Shown here: positions 34,363 through 43,263 of the stretch, in pieces
Position numbering within the stretch: the first letter of the stretch is position 1
How the letters are laid out: each line of letters starts with the position of its first letter
Assembly (NCBI GenBank): GCA_036489755.1
Contig: DASXFD010000075.1
Location: forward strand, 144,168 to 208,167
Reading direction: 5' to 3'
Source: JABFXX01 sp036489755
GTDB lineage: Bacteria; Myxococcota_A; Polyangia; Haliangiales; Haliangiaceae
Length of the DNA: 64,000 nt
Made by a program: the position numbers and the translations under genes
The notes under the pieces: model-generated
What the model was told of the DNA's origin: nothing
Seen by the model: the letters and a program-made list of their open reading frames with translations, nothing else
The model's database searches: none

Positions 34363-34395
34363 GCCGCGTTTTGCGACCTATAAGACGCGTTACGC

Positions 34396-35571
34396 CTACG
34401 AGCGGGCCGCGGCGAACGCGGCTTCGAGGTCGCTCTTGAGATCCGCGAGGTCCTCGATGCCCACCGAAAGCCGAATGAAGCCGTCGACGATGCCGAGCTT
34501 CTGGCGGGTTTCTGCGGGCACGCTCGCGTGCGTCATGATCGCGGGGTGCTCGATCAGCGACTCGACGCCGCCGAGCGATTCGGCGAGCGTGAAGATCTTG
34601 CATGCCGACAAGAAGCGCTTCGCGTGATCGATCCCGCCGCGCAGCACGAAGCTGATCATGCCGCCGAAGCCGCGCATCTGACGCTTCGCGAGGTCGTGCT
34701 GCGGATGCGACGCGAGGCCGGGATAGTTGACCTTCTCGACCTGCGCGTGGCCTTCGAGCCAGCTCGCGAGGGCGCGCGCGTTCGCTTCGTGGCGGTCCAT
34801 GCGGACGTGCAGCGTCTTGGTGCCGCGCAGCACGAGGAAGCAGTCCATCGGCGACGGCACCGCGCCGGCCGCGTTCTGTAGAAATGCGACGCGATCGCGC
34901 AGCGCGCGATCTTTGAAGATGAGCGCGCCGCCGATGACGTCGGAGTGACCGTTCAGATACTTCGTGAGCGAGTGCGCGACGATGTCGGCGCCGAGCTCGA
35001 GCGGCCGCTGGAAGTACGGCGTCATGAACGTGTTGTCGACGGCGAGCAGCACGTTCTTGGCCTTGCACACGGCCGCGATCGCCGCGATGTCGGCCAGCTT
35101 GAGCATCGGGTTCGTCGGCGTCTCGAGCCAGACGAGCTTCGTCTTCGCCGTGATCGCGGCGTCGACCGCCTTCGCGCCGGCCGCGGGGTCGACATACGAG
35201 AAGTCGAAGCCGAGCCGCTTGTAGACCTTGTCGAACAGGCGGAACGAACCGCCGTAGATGTCGTCGCCGGCGATCACGTGCGTGCCGGCGTCGAACAGCT
35301 GGAGCAGCGTCGACGTCGCGGCGAGCCCCGACGCGAAGCACAGCGCGCCGACGCCGCCTTCGAGCGACGCGAGGTTTGCTTCGAGCGCGAATCGCGTGAG
35401 GTTGTGCGTGCGCGAGTACTCGTAGCCTTTGTGCTCGCCGGGCGCGGTCTGCGCGTACGTCGACGTCATGTAGATCGGCGTCATCACCGCGCCGGTGACC
35501 GGATCGGGTGATTGCCCGGCGTGGATCGCGCGCGTGCCGAACCCGTGCTTCGTGTTGTCGTTGGCCGACAT
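34396..35571 (-). CDS. cystathionine gamma-synthase / trans-sulfuration PLP enzyme
   Basis: This 391-residue Cys/Met-metabolism PLP enzyme has YSRTHNLTRFALE at the cofactor-tyrosine region, FASGLAATSTLLQL, and VDNTFMTPYFQRPLELGADIVAHSLTKYLNGHSD split over the PLP lysine loop (SLTKYLNGHSD). SLGGVESLIEHPA follows, and RLSVGIEDLADL is at the end. Cystathionine gamma-synthase, gamma-lyase and methionine gamma-lyase are not separable by eye; the SLGGVESL and ASVPAETRQKLGI text fits gamma-synthase or cystathionine gamma-lyase. It follows a YbjN gene with a one-base overlap. Confidence 0.92.
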   Translation of the reverse strand: MSANDNTKHGFGTRAIHAGQSPDPVTGAVMTPIYMTSTYAQTAPGEHKGYEYSRTHNLTRFALEANLASLEGGVGALCFASGLAATSTLLQLFDAGTHVIAGDDIYGGSFRLFDKVYKRLGFDFSYVDPAAGAKAVDAAITAKTKLVWLETPTNPMLKLADIAAIAAVCKAKNVLLAVDNTFMTPYFQRPLELGADIVAHSLTKYLNGHSDVIGGALIFKDRALRDRVAFLQNAAGAVPSPMDCFLVLRGTKTLHVRMDRHEANARALASWLEGHAQVEKVNYPGLASHPQHDLAKRQMRGFGGMISFVLRGGIDHAKRFLSACKIFTLAESLGGVESLIEHPAIMTHASVPAETRQKLGIVDGFIRLSVGIEDLADLKSDLEAAFAAARS

Positions 35572-36056
35572 CAGTCGAACCGGAAGCTGTTCGGGTCCTT
35601 CTCCATGATCCGCTCCATCGCGGCTTCTTCGAGAAGATCGATCATGCGCTGGCCGCCGTACTTCTTCATGAGCTTGTCGTCGTACTCGTCGGCGATCAGC
35701 GCGACGTCGCGCAGCGTCGCGACGAGCTCTTCGGCATCGAGTGTGGTGCCGCCGAGGATCGCGTGGCTGAACAGCACCGTGTGCTCGCCGGGATCCCACG
35801 CGAACGCGCCGAAGCGCAGGTGGCCGTTGAGCTCGAGCAGCTGCTTCGCGAGAGGGCCATCGACGTCGACGCCCTTCACGAGCTGTGACGTGCACCGCAC
35901 CATCGCGCGGTTGTCGCCCCACGGCACGACACTGATCATCACGTACGCGCTGCCCTGCTTGATGACGTAGAGCGAGTCGTCGATCTTGCGGTACGCGGGA
36001 CTGTCCTGGAGTGTGCGCTCGATCAAAAGCGCAGTGGCCACTTCGGCGGGATTCAT
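35571..36056 (-). CDS. YbjN / type III secretion chaperone-like domain protein
   Basis: This 161-residue soluble protein resembles YbjN-domain proteins, with an alpha/beta start (EVATALLIERTLQDSP), VMISVVPWGDN, and LNGHLRFGAFAWDPGEHTVLFSHAIL in the centre, a common YbjN pattern. The C-terminus is acidic. The function of the family is poorly defined. It is the first gene of a two-gene unit with the PLP enzyme. A GATAAC box lies eight bases before its ATG, and the divergent Omp85-like gene starts about 50 bases away. Confidence 0.75.
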   Translation of the reverse strand: MNPAEVATALLIERTLQDSPAYRKIDDSLYVIKQGSAYVMISVVPWGDNRAMVRCTSQLVKGVDVDGPLAKQLLELNGHLRFGAFAWDPGEHTVLFSHAILGGTTLDAEELVATLRDVALIADEYDDKLMKKYGGQRMIDLLEEAAMERIMEKDPNSFRFD

Positions 36057-36064
36057 GGACCGGT

Positions 36065-36070
36065 GTTATC
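36065..36070 (-). promoter_or_regulatory. candidate -10 GATAAC, 8 bases before the YbjN start
   Basis: On the minus strand GATAAC precedes ATG 36056 by eight bases; it matches TATAAT at four positions. It faces the GATACT box of the divergent gene at 36096. Confidence 0.35.
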
Positions 36071-36095
36071 ACGATTCCCGGGGAAGTCGTCGTGC

Positions 36096-36101
36096 GATAC
36101 T
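36096..36101 (+). promoter_or_regulatory. candidate -10 GATACT, 7 bases before GTG 36109
   Basis: GATACT lies seven bases before the GTG that begins a clean signal peptide. This agreement supports the GTG start over ATG 36055. Confidence 0.4.
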
Positions 36102-36108
36102 CGACGGC

Positions 36109-37455
36109 GTGCTACGCGCAGCCGTCGCGCTCGGGGGGATCGCGCTCGTGGCGGCTCCCGCCCACGCCGACGAGGACAAGCACATCCGCGAGATCGTGGT
36201 GGAAGGCAACACCAAGACGACCTCGGACACGATCGAGTGGCTGTCGCGGTTGCACGTCGGCGACGTGTGGATCGCGGACGAGTCCGAGATCGTCAAGCAG
36301 CGGCTGGTGACCAGCGGCTTGTTCCAGGACGTCGAGGTGTTTTGGGAGCCGGTCTCCGACGGGGTGCGCATCCACATGGTCGTCACCGACAAGCACTCGT
36401 GGGTGATCGCGCCGGCGTTTTACACGCAGCCGACCAACGTCGGCGGCGGCATCGGTTACGGCGAGAACAACCTGTTCGGCTTGAACCAGAAGCTCTTGCT
36501 CTACGGTCAGATCGCGACCGGCGACACGTTCTTCGTCGGCGCGTGGCAAGTGCCGTCGATTGCCGGCACGCACGTCTACACGCAAGTCGACACGTACGAC
36601 ACGCACTCGCGCGTGATCGAGTACGCGAACCCGACGAAGTACATCGACAATCCGGCCGCGGTGCGCCGCGAATACATGGACTACGACAACGTCGGGTTGC
36701 GCGTCGGCTACGAATTCTTCCGGGGCATCAAGCTCGACACGCGGCTGCGCGCGGCGCGCGTCAGCTACAACCATGTCGAGCTCGACACCCAGGACAACCC
36801 GAACGTCACGAACGCCGATGCCGGCTTGCAGGCCGGCGCGACGGTGCCGAAGCCCGGCGTCGAGGGCTGGGACATCTCGAACGAGTGGACCGCGACGTTC
36901 GATCGCCGCGCCGATTGGTACGGCATCGCGAGCGGCTCGCGCTACACGCTGACGTTCGAGCACTCGGTGCTGTCGAACGACTTCCACTACTACGAATTCA
37001 ACGCGACCGCGTACAAGGCGTTTCCGATCTTCGAGAGCCACAACCTCGTGCTGAAGGGCCGCGTCGATCTCGGCTGGCACATGCCGTTCCAGCAGGAGTA
37101 CGAGACCGGCGGCACGTCGATGCGCGGCTGGCTCAACAATCAGTTTCGGGGCGACACGCGCGGTCTGGTCAACGTCGAGTACTCGGTGCCGATGTTCACG
37201 GTCTACGGGCTGTCGTTCCGCGGGCTGGGGTTCGTCGACTCGGCGTACACGACCACGCTGCACGCCGATCCGACCCAGCGCGACTACCTGCCGAACTACG
37301 ACGTGCGCGGGCTCGCCGGCTTCAAGAACTCGGTCGGCGTCGGGACGCGGCTCTACCTGAGGCAGATCGTGCTGCCGCTGCTCGGCCTCGACTTCGGCTA
37401 CGGGCTCGAAGCGCGCGACTACGAGATCTATCTCGCCGTCGGGCTCACCGACTGA
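36109..37455 (+). CDS. Omp85/BamA-like outer membrane protein with POTRA domain
   Basis: The protein has 448 residues from GTG 36109. The signal peptide has a hydrophobic core and ends APAHA before DEDKH. One POTRA-like domain follows (IREIVVEGNTKTTSDTIEWL, then SGLFQDVEVFWEP). The rest is a predicted 16-strand beta-barrel with alternating aromatic residues, ending YEIYLAVGLTD. GTSMRGWLNNQFRGDT resembles the conserved RGY/RGF loop of Omp85 barrels (here MRGW). One POTRA is fewer than BamA has, so an accessory Omp85 or a patatin-linked type is more likely than the core BamA. An ATG at 36055 is an alternative start. Confidence 0.82.
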   Translation: MLRAAVALGGIALVAAPAHADEDKHIREIVVEGNTKTTSDTIEWLSRLHVGDVWIADESEIVKQRLVTSGLFQDVEVFWEPVSDGVRIHMVVTDKHSWVIAPAFYTQPTNVGGGIGYGENNLFGLNQKLLLYGQIATGDTFFVGAWQVPSIAGTHVYTQVDTYDTHSRVIEYANPTKYIDNPAAVRREYMDYDNVGLRVGYEFFRGIKLDTRLRAARVSYNHVELDTQDNPNVTNADAGLQAGATVPKPGVEGWDISNEWTATFDRRADWYGIASGSRYTLTFEHSVLSNDFHYYEFNATAYKAFPIFESHNLVLKGRVDLGWHMPFQQEYETGGTSMRGWLNNQFRGDTRGLVNVEYSVPMFTVYGLSFRGLGFVDSAYTTTLHADPTQRDYLPNYDVRGLAGFKNSVGVGTRLYLRQIVLPLLGLDFGYGLEARDYEIYLAVGLTD

Positions 37456-37493
37456 CGCTCACCGGCTGCTTCGGGTATGGTTCGGGCGCCTCG

Positions 37494-39338
37494 ATGCGGT
37501 TCTGCCCGTTCTGCAGCGCAGAAAACAATGACGACCTCGCGGTCTGTCAGGCGTGCGGGCGGCGGTTGCCGCCGCTGCCGCCGCGCGCGCGTGCGCGGAA
37601 CGCGCCGCCGACCGGCATCCAGCTGCCGCCGCGGCGCACGTCGGCGACCGTGCCGCCGAGCGGGCCGCAGCACGCACCGGCTCCGCCGCGCACGGCGCCG
37701 CAACCGACGCAACCGCCGCCCACGACGCACGACGCGTCGAGCGTGCGCACCCAGACGTTGCCGAGCGTGCCGGTGCCGCAGCGCTCGACGAAGCCGTCGC
37801 AGCCGCCGCCGATTCCGCCGGCGCCGGCGCCGGCGCCGACGGTCGACACGCTCGAGCTGACCGGCGACCTCGTCGATACGCGGCAGCGCGACAGCGCGCC
37901 CGCGTTGCCGCCGCCGCCGACACCGCCGCCCGATCACGCCGACGATCAGCGCCGCCAGCTCGCGAACGCACTCAGCCCGAGCCCGGCCGCGCAGCGTCGC
38001 GAGGCGTCGAACGAGCCGCGCATCATCGCCGACCGCAGGCGCACCGGCGACTCGAAGCCGCCTGCATTCTCGCCGTCATCGAAGCTGCCGCCCGCGCTCA
38101 CGCCGATCGCAAAGCCTGCCGCCGCGCTGCCGCCGGTGTCGTCGTCGGATTTTGGCGGCGACACGTTCCTGACCGACAACGATCTCCTCAAGGCGCCGCC
38201 CGAGCCGGCGTATCCGGTCGGTCAACGGTCGCGCGAGCCCGACGATCCGCCGCCGACGCGGATCCATCGCGGCGAGGCGCTCGTCGATCGGCCGTTCTCG
38301 CCGCCGGAGGTCTTGGCGGTGCCCGAGATTCCCGAGCCGGGGCTCGTCAAGTCGGCGCGCTACGCGTACGTGTTCGCGCGCGCGCGCTGGCAGCGCCGCG
38401 GCGCGATCCGGCAGCTCGGCGTCGAGATCAAGCAAGACACCGAGGCGCTCGACGGCGTGCTCGGCGGGCTCGGCCGTGCGGCGCGCGGCGCGCGGGTCGA
38501 AGGGCGCGTGTTCGCGGCCGAGAACACCGCGATCTCGATGGCCGAGGAGCGCATTTCGCACCTCCAAAAAGAATCCGGCGAGGTCGACGGCCGCAAGGCC
38601 GAGGAGAACTCGAAGTTCGTCGACGTCGAGCGCGAGCGCAACGCGAAGCTCACCGAGGCCGATCGCGGCGTCGAAGAGGCGCAGCGCGAGCTCGCGACGC
38701 TCGAAGCCCAGCGCCGCGCCGCGCGCGACAAGCGCAAGGAGCTCGAGCGCCGCCAGAAGGCGTACCTCAAGGCCGCCGATGACAGCGAGCGCCAGTCGAG
38801 TGCCGCACCGATGGGCGATAACCGGCAGGAGATGCGGCGGGTCGCCGAGGGCCATCGCCGCGAGGCCGCCGCGCTCGAGCCCGAGCGCCAGGAAATCGAT
38901 CGCAAGCTGGCGTCGATCGAGCGGCCGATCGGCGAGATTACGGCTCGCCTCGATGCCGGCAAGGCCGAGCTCGACGCCGCGAAGCGCAGCCTGGGCGATG
39001 CACGTGAAGGGCACACCCACCGGCTGGCCGAGCTCGACGCCGAGCAAAAGCGCAAGCTCCGCGAGATCGCGCTTGCCGAAGGCGAAATCCAGCGCAGGCT
39101 CGTGACGCTCGGCACGCTCGTCAACCTGAACCGCATCGAGGACCCGAGCTTCGGCGAGCTCTACGAGCGCATCGATCGGCTGCGCGGCGCGATCACCGCG
39201 CGCACGACCGAGATCGAGCGGCTCGCCGCGGAGCGCGAGGCATACGACCGCGGCACGCTGGTGCGCGGCATCGCGACGATCGGCGGCGCGATGGTGGGAT
39301 TGATCGCGTTGATCGTCATTCTCGCGGCAATTCTGTAA
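37494..39338 (+). CDS. zinc-ribbon, proline-rich, coiled-coil protein with C-terminal membrane anchor
   Basis: This 614-residue protein has no family I can name. The N-terminal zinc ribbon uses C4, C7, C18 and C21 (CPFCSAE and CQACGRR). Residues about 25-280 are proline-rich and disordered. A long charged coiled coil from about 340 to 580 includes EERISHLQKESGEVDGRKAE and repeated Glu/Arg/Ala heptads. A transmembrane helix at about 593-614 ends the chain. The topology suggests a tail-anchored protein with its coil in the cytoplasm. It follows the Omp85-like gene by 38 bases and has a TATGGT 12 bases before its ATG. Confidence 0.8.
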   Translation: MRFCPFCSAENNDDLAVCQACGRRLPPLPPRARARNAPPTGIQLPPRRTSATVPPSGPQHAPAPPRTAPQPTQPPPTTHDASSVRTQTLPSVPVPQRSTKPSQPPPIPPAPAPAPTVDTLELTGDLVDTRQRDSAPALPPPPTPPPDHADDQRRQLANALSPSPAAQRREASNEPRIIADRRRTGDSKPPAFSPSSKLPPALTPIAKPAAALPPVSSSDFGGDTFLTDNDLLKAPPEPAYPVGQRSREPDDPPPTRIHRGEALVDRPFSPPEVLAVPEIPEPGLVKSARYAYVFARARWQRRGAIRQLGVEIKQDTEALDGVLGGLGRAARGARVEGRVFAAENTAISMAEERISHLQKESGEVDGRKAEENSKFVDVERERNAKLTEADRGVEEAQRELATLEAQRRAARDKRKELERRQKAYLKAADDSERQSSAAPMGDNRQEMRRVAEGHRREAAALEPERQEIDRKLASIERPIGEITARLDAGKAELDAAKRSLGDAREGHTHRLAELDAEQKRKLREIALAEGEIQRRLVTLGTLVNLNRIEDPSFGELYERIDRLRGAITARTTEIERLAAEREAYDRGTLVRGIATIGGAMVGLIALIVILAAIL

Positions 39339-39403
39339 TGCTGTTTTTATCAACGCCGCCTCGCGGCGATCGTCGTCGTCGAATGTAGTAACCTCCGGGT
39401 AGG

Positions 39404-40510
39404 GTGCCGAAGGTCTTGGTCTCGAACAACAGCGAGCTGCTGCGACACTTCACGGCGCCGCCCTTCCAGAGACTCGGGCTCGAGCTGGTCATCGCGAAGG
39501 ATGCCGCCGACGCGCGCGCCAGGTTCGCCGAAGACGAGCCTGCGATCGTCATCCTCGATGCCGAGCTCGACGACGAGCTCGCCGTCACGCGCTCGATCAA
39601 GCAGCAGTCGCCGGCGACGCGCGTGATCCTGATCGCCGGCAAGCGCCTGACGGGCGATCAGATGCGCGACATCGCGGCGTGCGGCTGCGACGAGCTGCTG
39701 ATCGCGCCGATGACCGCGGACGAGCTCCACGACGTGGTCGCGATCCAGCTCGGCGAGCCGCGGCTCGGCACCGAAGGCTTTGCCGTCGCGATCGTGCTGG
39801 GCGGTGCGAGCTCGAAGTCGGTCGACGCGACCGTGTCGAACCTATCCGTCGACGGCGTGCGGCTCGTCGTCAACGAGCCGGTCACCGAGGGCCAGTCGGT
39901 CGAGGTGCGCATCACGCCCGAGGGCGAATCGGCACTCGCGATCAAAGGCACCGCGGTGTGGGCGCAGCCGCGCGACGGCAAGACCGTCGTCGGGATCGCG
40001 TTCGTCGATCTCGACGACCGCGCGAAGACGATGCTCGCGAAGCTCACGCAGTGGCAGGTCGTCAAAGACGGCGAGCGCACGCGTGTCGTGTTGCGCGGCG
40101 ACTTCACCGAAGCGACGCGCTTCGACGAGCTGACGCCGGCGATGGTCGGCCGCGTCGTGTTCGATACCGCGCAGGTGACATATATGAACTCGTTGGGCGT
40201 ACGCGCCTGGTGCGAGTTCCTGCGCCAGGCGCGGATCCAGGGTTACGAGTTCCACGCGTGCTCGGTGCCGTTCATCCTGCAGGCGTCGATGGTGAAGGAC
40301 GTGATCGGCCGCGGCACGGTGACCTCGTTCTTCGCGCCGTTTCACTGCATCAGCTGCGACCACCAGGAAGAGCGGCTGTTGCAGTCGGCCGCAATTCTCG
40401 CCGCGAACCTCGAGCCACCCGTGTTCAAGTGCCCGAGCTGCGGCGGCGCGCTCGAGTTCGACGACCTGCCGGAGCGCTACTTCGCGTTCCTGCAGGACGA
40501 CGCGGACTGA
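39404..40510 (+). CDS. receiver-PilZ-STAS-zinc-ribbon fusion protein
   Basis: This 368-residue protein has four modules. Residues 1-118 form a receiver-like domain with Asp52 in VILDAEL, but the usual KP near residue 101 is AP, so the switch lysine is missing. Residues 125-215 resemble PilZ, with NLSVDGVRLVV and GIAFVDLDD. Residues 225-310 are STAS-like (VVFDTAQVTYMNSLGVRAW). C315, C318, C343 and C346 form a zinc ribbon around CISC and CPSC. The start is GTG at 39404. It is probably a signalling adaptor for c-di-GMP or a partner-switch, but the output is unknown. Confidence 0.82.
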   Translation: MPKVLVSNNSELLRHFTAPPFQRLGLELVIAKDAADARARFAEDEPAIVILDAELDDELAVTRSIKQQSPATRVILIAGKRLTGDQMRDIAACGCDELLIAPMTADELHDVVAIQLGEPRLGTEGFAVAIVLGGASSKSVDATVSNLSVDGVRLVVNEPVTEGQSVEVRITPEGESALAIKGTAVWAQPRDGKTVVGIAFVDLDDRAKTMLAKLTQWQVVKDGERTRVVLRGDFTEATRFDELTPAMVGRVVFDTAQVTYMNSLGVRAWCEFLRQARIQGYEFHACSVPFILQASMVKDVIGRGTVTSFFAPFHCISCDHQEERLLQSAAILAANLEPPVFKCPSCGGALEFDDLPERYFAFLQDDAD

Positions 40511-40542
40511 GCAAGCTCGGCGAATGCCGAGCGCGCAGCTAG

Positions 40543-41661
40543 TTAGAACGGGCAGGGATTGATCGGCGCCGGGCACGCTCCGCCGACGCGCGGCACCGCG
40601 TTGTTCTCACCGATCGCACACCACGCCGGGAGATCTTTGAGCCCGGTCTGCTGATACGGCGACGTTCCCGCCGGCAGCCAGTACGGATGATTGAGCAGGA
40701 ACTCCCAGAGCCCGGCAAACTGCGATTCGCCGGGCGGCGCATCGACGGGAGGCACCGCGTGCCCGCAATCGTGAACGCACTCGACCAGGAACTGGCCATC
40801 TGCGGTCATGCCGTCTTCGAGGTCGGTCGACGCGACGTCGAAGTCCATGCCGATGCCGAAGCAACCGAGGATGTCCTTGACGAGCATCGTCGGTGGGCCC
40901 TTGCCGCCCCACAGCACGAGGCCGGGCAGCTTGCGCGTCACGCCGACCCACGGCTTGATGATCGTCGCGCCGACGCCGCCCGACAGCGACAAGAACGACG
41001 ACAGCGTGGTCGAGCGCGCCTGGATCAGCTGGTCGACGAACAAGCCACCCGCGCTGACGCCGAACGTCGACACGCATTGTTGGTTGACCGTGAACTGCTG
41101 CTCGACGCACGACAGCATGTCGTCGAAGAACGAGAACTCCTGCTGCATGCGCGCGTCGGTCTGCGTGATGTCGAACGGCCAGTTGACGTCGTAGGTCGTG
41201 AGCGCGACGTCGGTCGGAATGTTGTCGGGCACGACCGCGATGAAGCGCTGATCATCGACGGCGGCTTGGACCATCGCGGTGTTGATCACGTCGTCGGACG
41301 TCGACTTGAGCCAGTGCCACATCACGATCACCGGATAGACTTCGCCCTCGATCGGCGTCGTCGGCAGCACGAGCTGGAACGTGCGCGTGATCCCGCCGCT
41401 GGTGAACGAGTTCTCTCCGGAGCCGAGCATCGGGCAATCGGTCTTGATCGGCGGCGGAGTCGGAATCGGCGCGTTGTCCGGAACGGGCGCGCTGCACATG
41501 AATCGCGGCGGCGGCCCGTCGGGCGGTGCGTCGATCGTCGACACCATCGGTGCATCGAGGTGCGACGCCGCATCGAGTTGCAGCGAGCTCCCGGAGTCGG
41601 GAGCTGCGCCGGTCGCGTGACTGCACGCAGCCACAAAAACGCAAAGTCCTGCCCACCGCAT
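40543..41661 (-). CDS. esterase lipoprotein, PHB depolymerase/feruloyl-esterase-like
   Basis: This 372-residue exported lipoprotein has the lipobox VAAC at residues 10-13 after MRWAGLCVF. An Asp/Pro-rich linker leads to an alpha/beta-hydrolase domain. The nucleophile elbow STFGVSAGG, with VIVMWHWLKSTS as the oxyanion strand and CVHDCGHAVPP as a likely His loop, fits the LpqC/PHB-depolymerase type. Several cysteines in the mature part (including CPF at the end) suggest disulfides. ATG 41661 was chosen because it starts the signal peptide and has TAGCGT seven bases upstream. Confidence 0.85.
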   Translation of the reverse strand: MRWAGLCVFVAACSHATGAAPDSGSSLQLDAASHLDAPMVSTIDAPPDGPPPRFMCSAPVPDNAPIPTPPPIKTDCPMLGSGENSFTSGGITRTFQLVLPTTPIEGEVYPVIVMWHWLKSTSDDVINTAMVQAAVDDQRFIAVVPDNIPTDVALTTYDVNWPFDITQTDARMQQEFSFFDDMLSCVEQQFTVNQQCVSTFGVSAGGLFVDQLIQARSTTLSSFLSLSGGVGATIIKPWVGVTRKLPGLVLWGGKGPPTMLVKDILGCFGIGMDFDVASTDLEDGMTADGQFLVECVHDCGHAVPPVDAPPGESQFAGLWEFLLNHPYWLPAGTSPYQQTGLKDLPAWCAIGENNAVPRVGGACPAPINPCPF

Positions 41662-41668
41662 CGACGGC

Positions 41669-41674
41669 ACGCTA
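41669..41674 (-). promoter_or_regulatory. candidate -10 TAGCGT, 7 bases before the esterase start
   Basis: On the minus strand TAGCGT precedes ATG 41661 by seven bases. The same hexamer is used six bases before the pirin gene. Confidence 0.35.
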
Positions 41675-41760
41675 ACCCGCGTCGATCGCGCCGACTACCA
41701 TCTCCGCAACAGCAAGAAGCGCTTTCTGCTGCGCGAACTGTGCAGTCGCCTCATGCAGAG

Positions 41761-41766
41761 TAGACT
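41761..41766 (+). promoter_or_regulatory. candidate -10 TAGACT, 6 bases before ATG 41773
   Basis: TAGACT matches TATAAT at four positions and ends six bases before the start codon, predicting a leaderless transcript. Confidence 0.4.
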
Positions 41767-41772
41767 AGTGCG

Positions 41773-43263
41773 ATGCGCAGGCTCTTCCTGCGATCGTTCG
41801 CCATAGCCTTCGTCGCATTCGCGGCGGTCTTCGCCAGCGAGTTCTTGCTCGAATGGCGGCGCGCCGGCTTTCCCGGCATGTCGGCGATGAGCTGGGCGCA
41901 CGTCGCGAACAACAAGCTCGTCGACATCCTGTCGCCGATGGCGCGCGCCTACAACAACGTGCTCGCGATGCTGCTCGCGACGATCGGCCTCGCGATCCCG
42001 CTCACGGCGAACATGCACACGCCGAAGCTGATCGAGATGTTCTTGCGCGATCGCGTGAACCAAGTCGTGCTGTCGTTCATGGCGCTCGGCGCCGCGAACA
42101 CGCTGTGGGTCGATTACATGGTCGGCCCGGAGTTCGCACCGACGTGGGCGATCGCCGCGGTCGTGTGCTTCGCGCTGGTCGGCTGGGCGATGGTCTTGCC
42201 GTACTTTTTTTACGTCGTGCGGTTCGTCGATCCGTCGCAGCTGGTGATTCGCCTGCGCAACGAGACCGAGCGGATCGTCGAGGACGTCGCCGAGCGCGGG
42301 CTCGATCCGGTCGGCGCGCAAACCGAGATCTCGCGGCGCTTGAATCAGCTCGGCACGCTCATCATCAAGTCGCTCGATCGCAACGACCGCGACGTCGCCG
42401 CCGAAGGCGCGTGGGCGATCAAGATGATCTACGAGCACTACGGCAAGCTGAAGTCGCGGATGCCGAAGGAATGGTTCGCAGTCGATCGCGCCGACTTCGT
42501 CGGGCTCTCCGACGAAGCGCTCGAGATGCTGAGCGAGGCGCGCACCTGGTACGAGATGAAGTGCCTGCAGCAGATCGAACACGGCTTCCTGCGCGCGCTC
42601 GCCGATGCGAACGACACCGTGTCGACGTTCTCCGACGTCACGCGCGTGATCGCGATCCGCGCCGAGGGCAACCACGACGAGCCGACGATCCGGTTGTGCG
42701 TCCGCTTCTTCAACAACTACCTGCGCGAGGCGATCAAGGCGCGCAACCTGCGTGCGGTCTACGACGTGTTTCACCAGTATCGCCGGCTCGGCCGCGAGCT
42801 CGTCGATCGGCCGGAGTTGCTCCGCGATCTCGGCGCGCACTTCGCCTACTACGGCGTGATGGCGCGGACCTACGGCATGGTGTTCGCGCCGCAGCTCGTG
42901 CTGTTCGATCTCGGCTACGTCACGCGCCGCGCATACGAGCGCGCGTCGCCGGCGGCGCCGGATCTGTTGACGATCGTGCTCGGCATGCCGCATCGCACCG
43001 GCAGCGACCTTCACAAGATGGCCGTGAAGGCCAAGCTCATCCTCGGCGGCTTCTTCGTGTGGCGCGAGCTCACCGATGAAGCGCGCGCGGTGCGCGAGAA
43101 CCTCGTCGATGTCGATCGCGCCGAGATCGCGCGCGCCGAGCAGCAGCTGCTCGCGGCTGATCGCTCGTTCTTCGAGGTGACGGATCGCCAGCTCAACCTC
43201 GAGTTCGTGCCGCTCGAGCGCCGCGAGCCGCTCAAGCACTTCTGCGCGTCGCTACGGAGCTAG
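41773..43263 (+). CDS. DUF2254-like membrane protein
   Basis: This 496-residue protein has four hydrophobic segments in the first 155 residues and a large soluble helical remainder. FLRDRVNQVVLSFMALGAAN in the third region resembles DUF2254 predicted membrane proteins. RNDRDVAAEGAWAIKMIYEHY is the start of the cytoplasmic part. The function is unknown. The gene stands alone, and its last 12 bases overlap the convergent anti-sigma-like gene. Confidence 0.72.
   Translation: MRRLFLRSFAIAFVAFAAVFASEFLLEWRRAGFPGMSAMSWAHVANNKLVDILSPMARAYNNVLAMLLATIGLAIPLTANMHTPKLIEMFLRDRVNQVVLSFMALGAANTLWVDYMVGPEFAPTWAIAAVVCFALVGWAMVLPYFFYVVRFVDPSQLVIRLRNETERIVEDVAERGLDPVGAQTEISRRLNQLGTLIIKSLDRNDRDVAAEGAWAIKMIYEHYGKLKSRMPKEWFAVDRADFVGLSDEALEMLSEARTWYEMKCLQQIEHGFLRALADANDTVSTFSDVTRVIAIRAEGNHDEPTIRLCVRFFNNYLREAIKARNLRAVYDVFHQYRRLGRELVDRPELLRDLGAHFAYYGVMARTYGMVFAPQLVLFDLGYVTRRAYERASPAAPDLLTIVLGMPHRTGSDLHKMAVKAKLILGGFFVWRELTDEARAVRENLVDVDRAEIARAEQQLLAADRSFFEVTDRQLNLEFVPLERREPLKHFCASLRS

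Noticed and set aside
39354..39368. CGCCGC-CTC-GCGGCG hairpin after the zinc-ribbon gene
   Set aside because: The stem is perfect but only six bases with a three-base loop, and no T-run follows on either strand, so it cannot be called a terminator.
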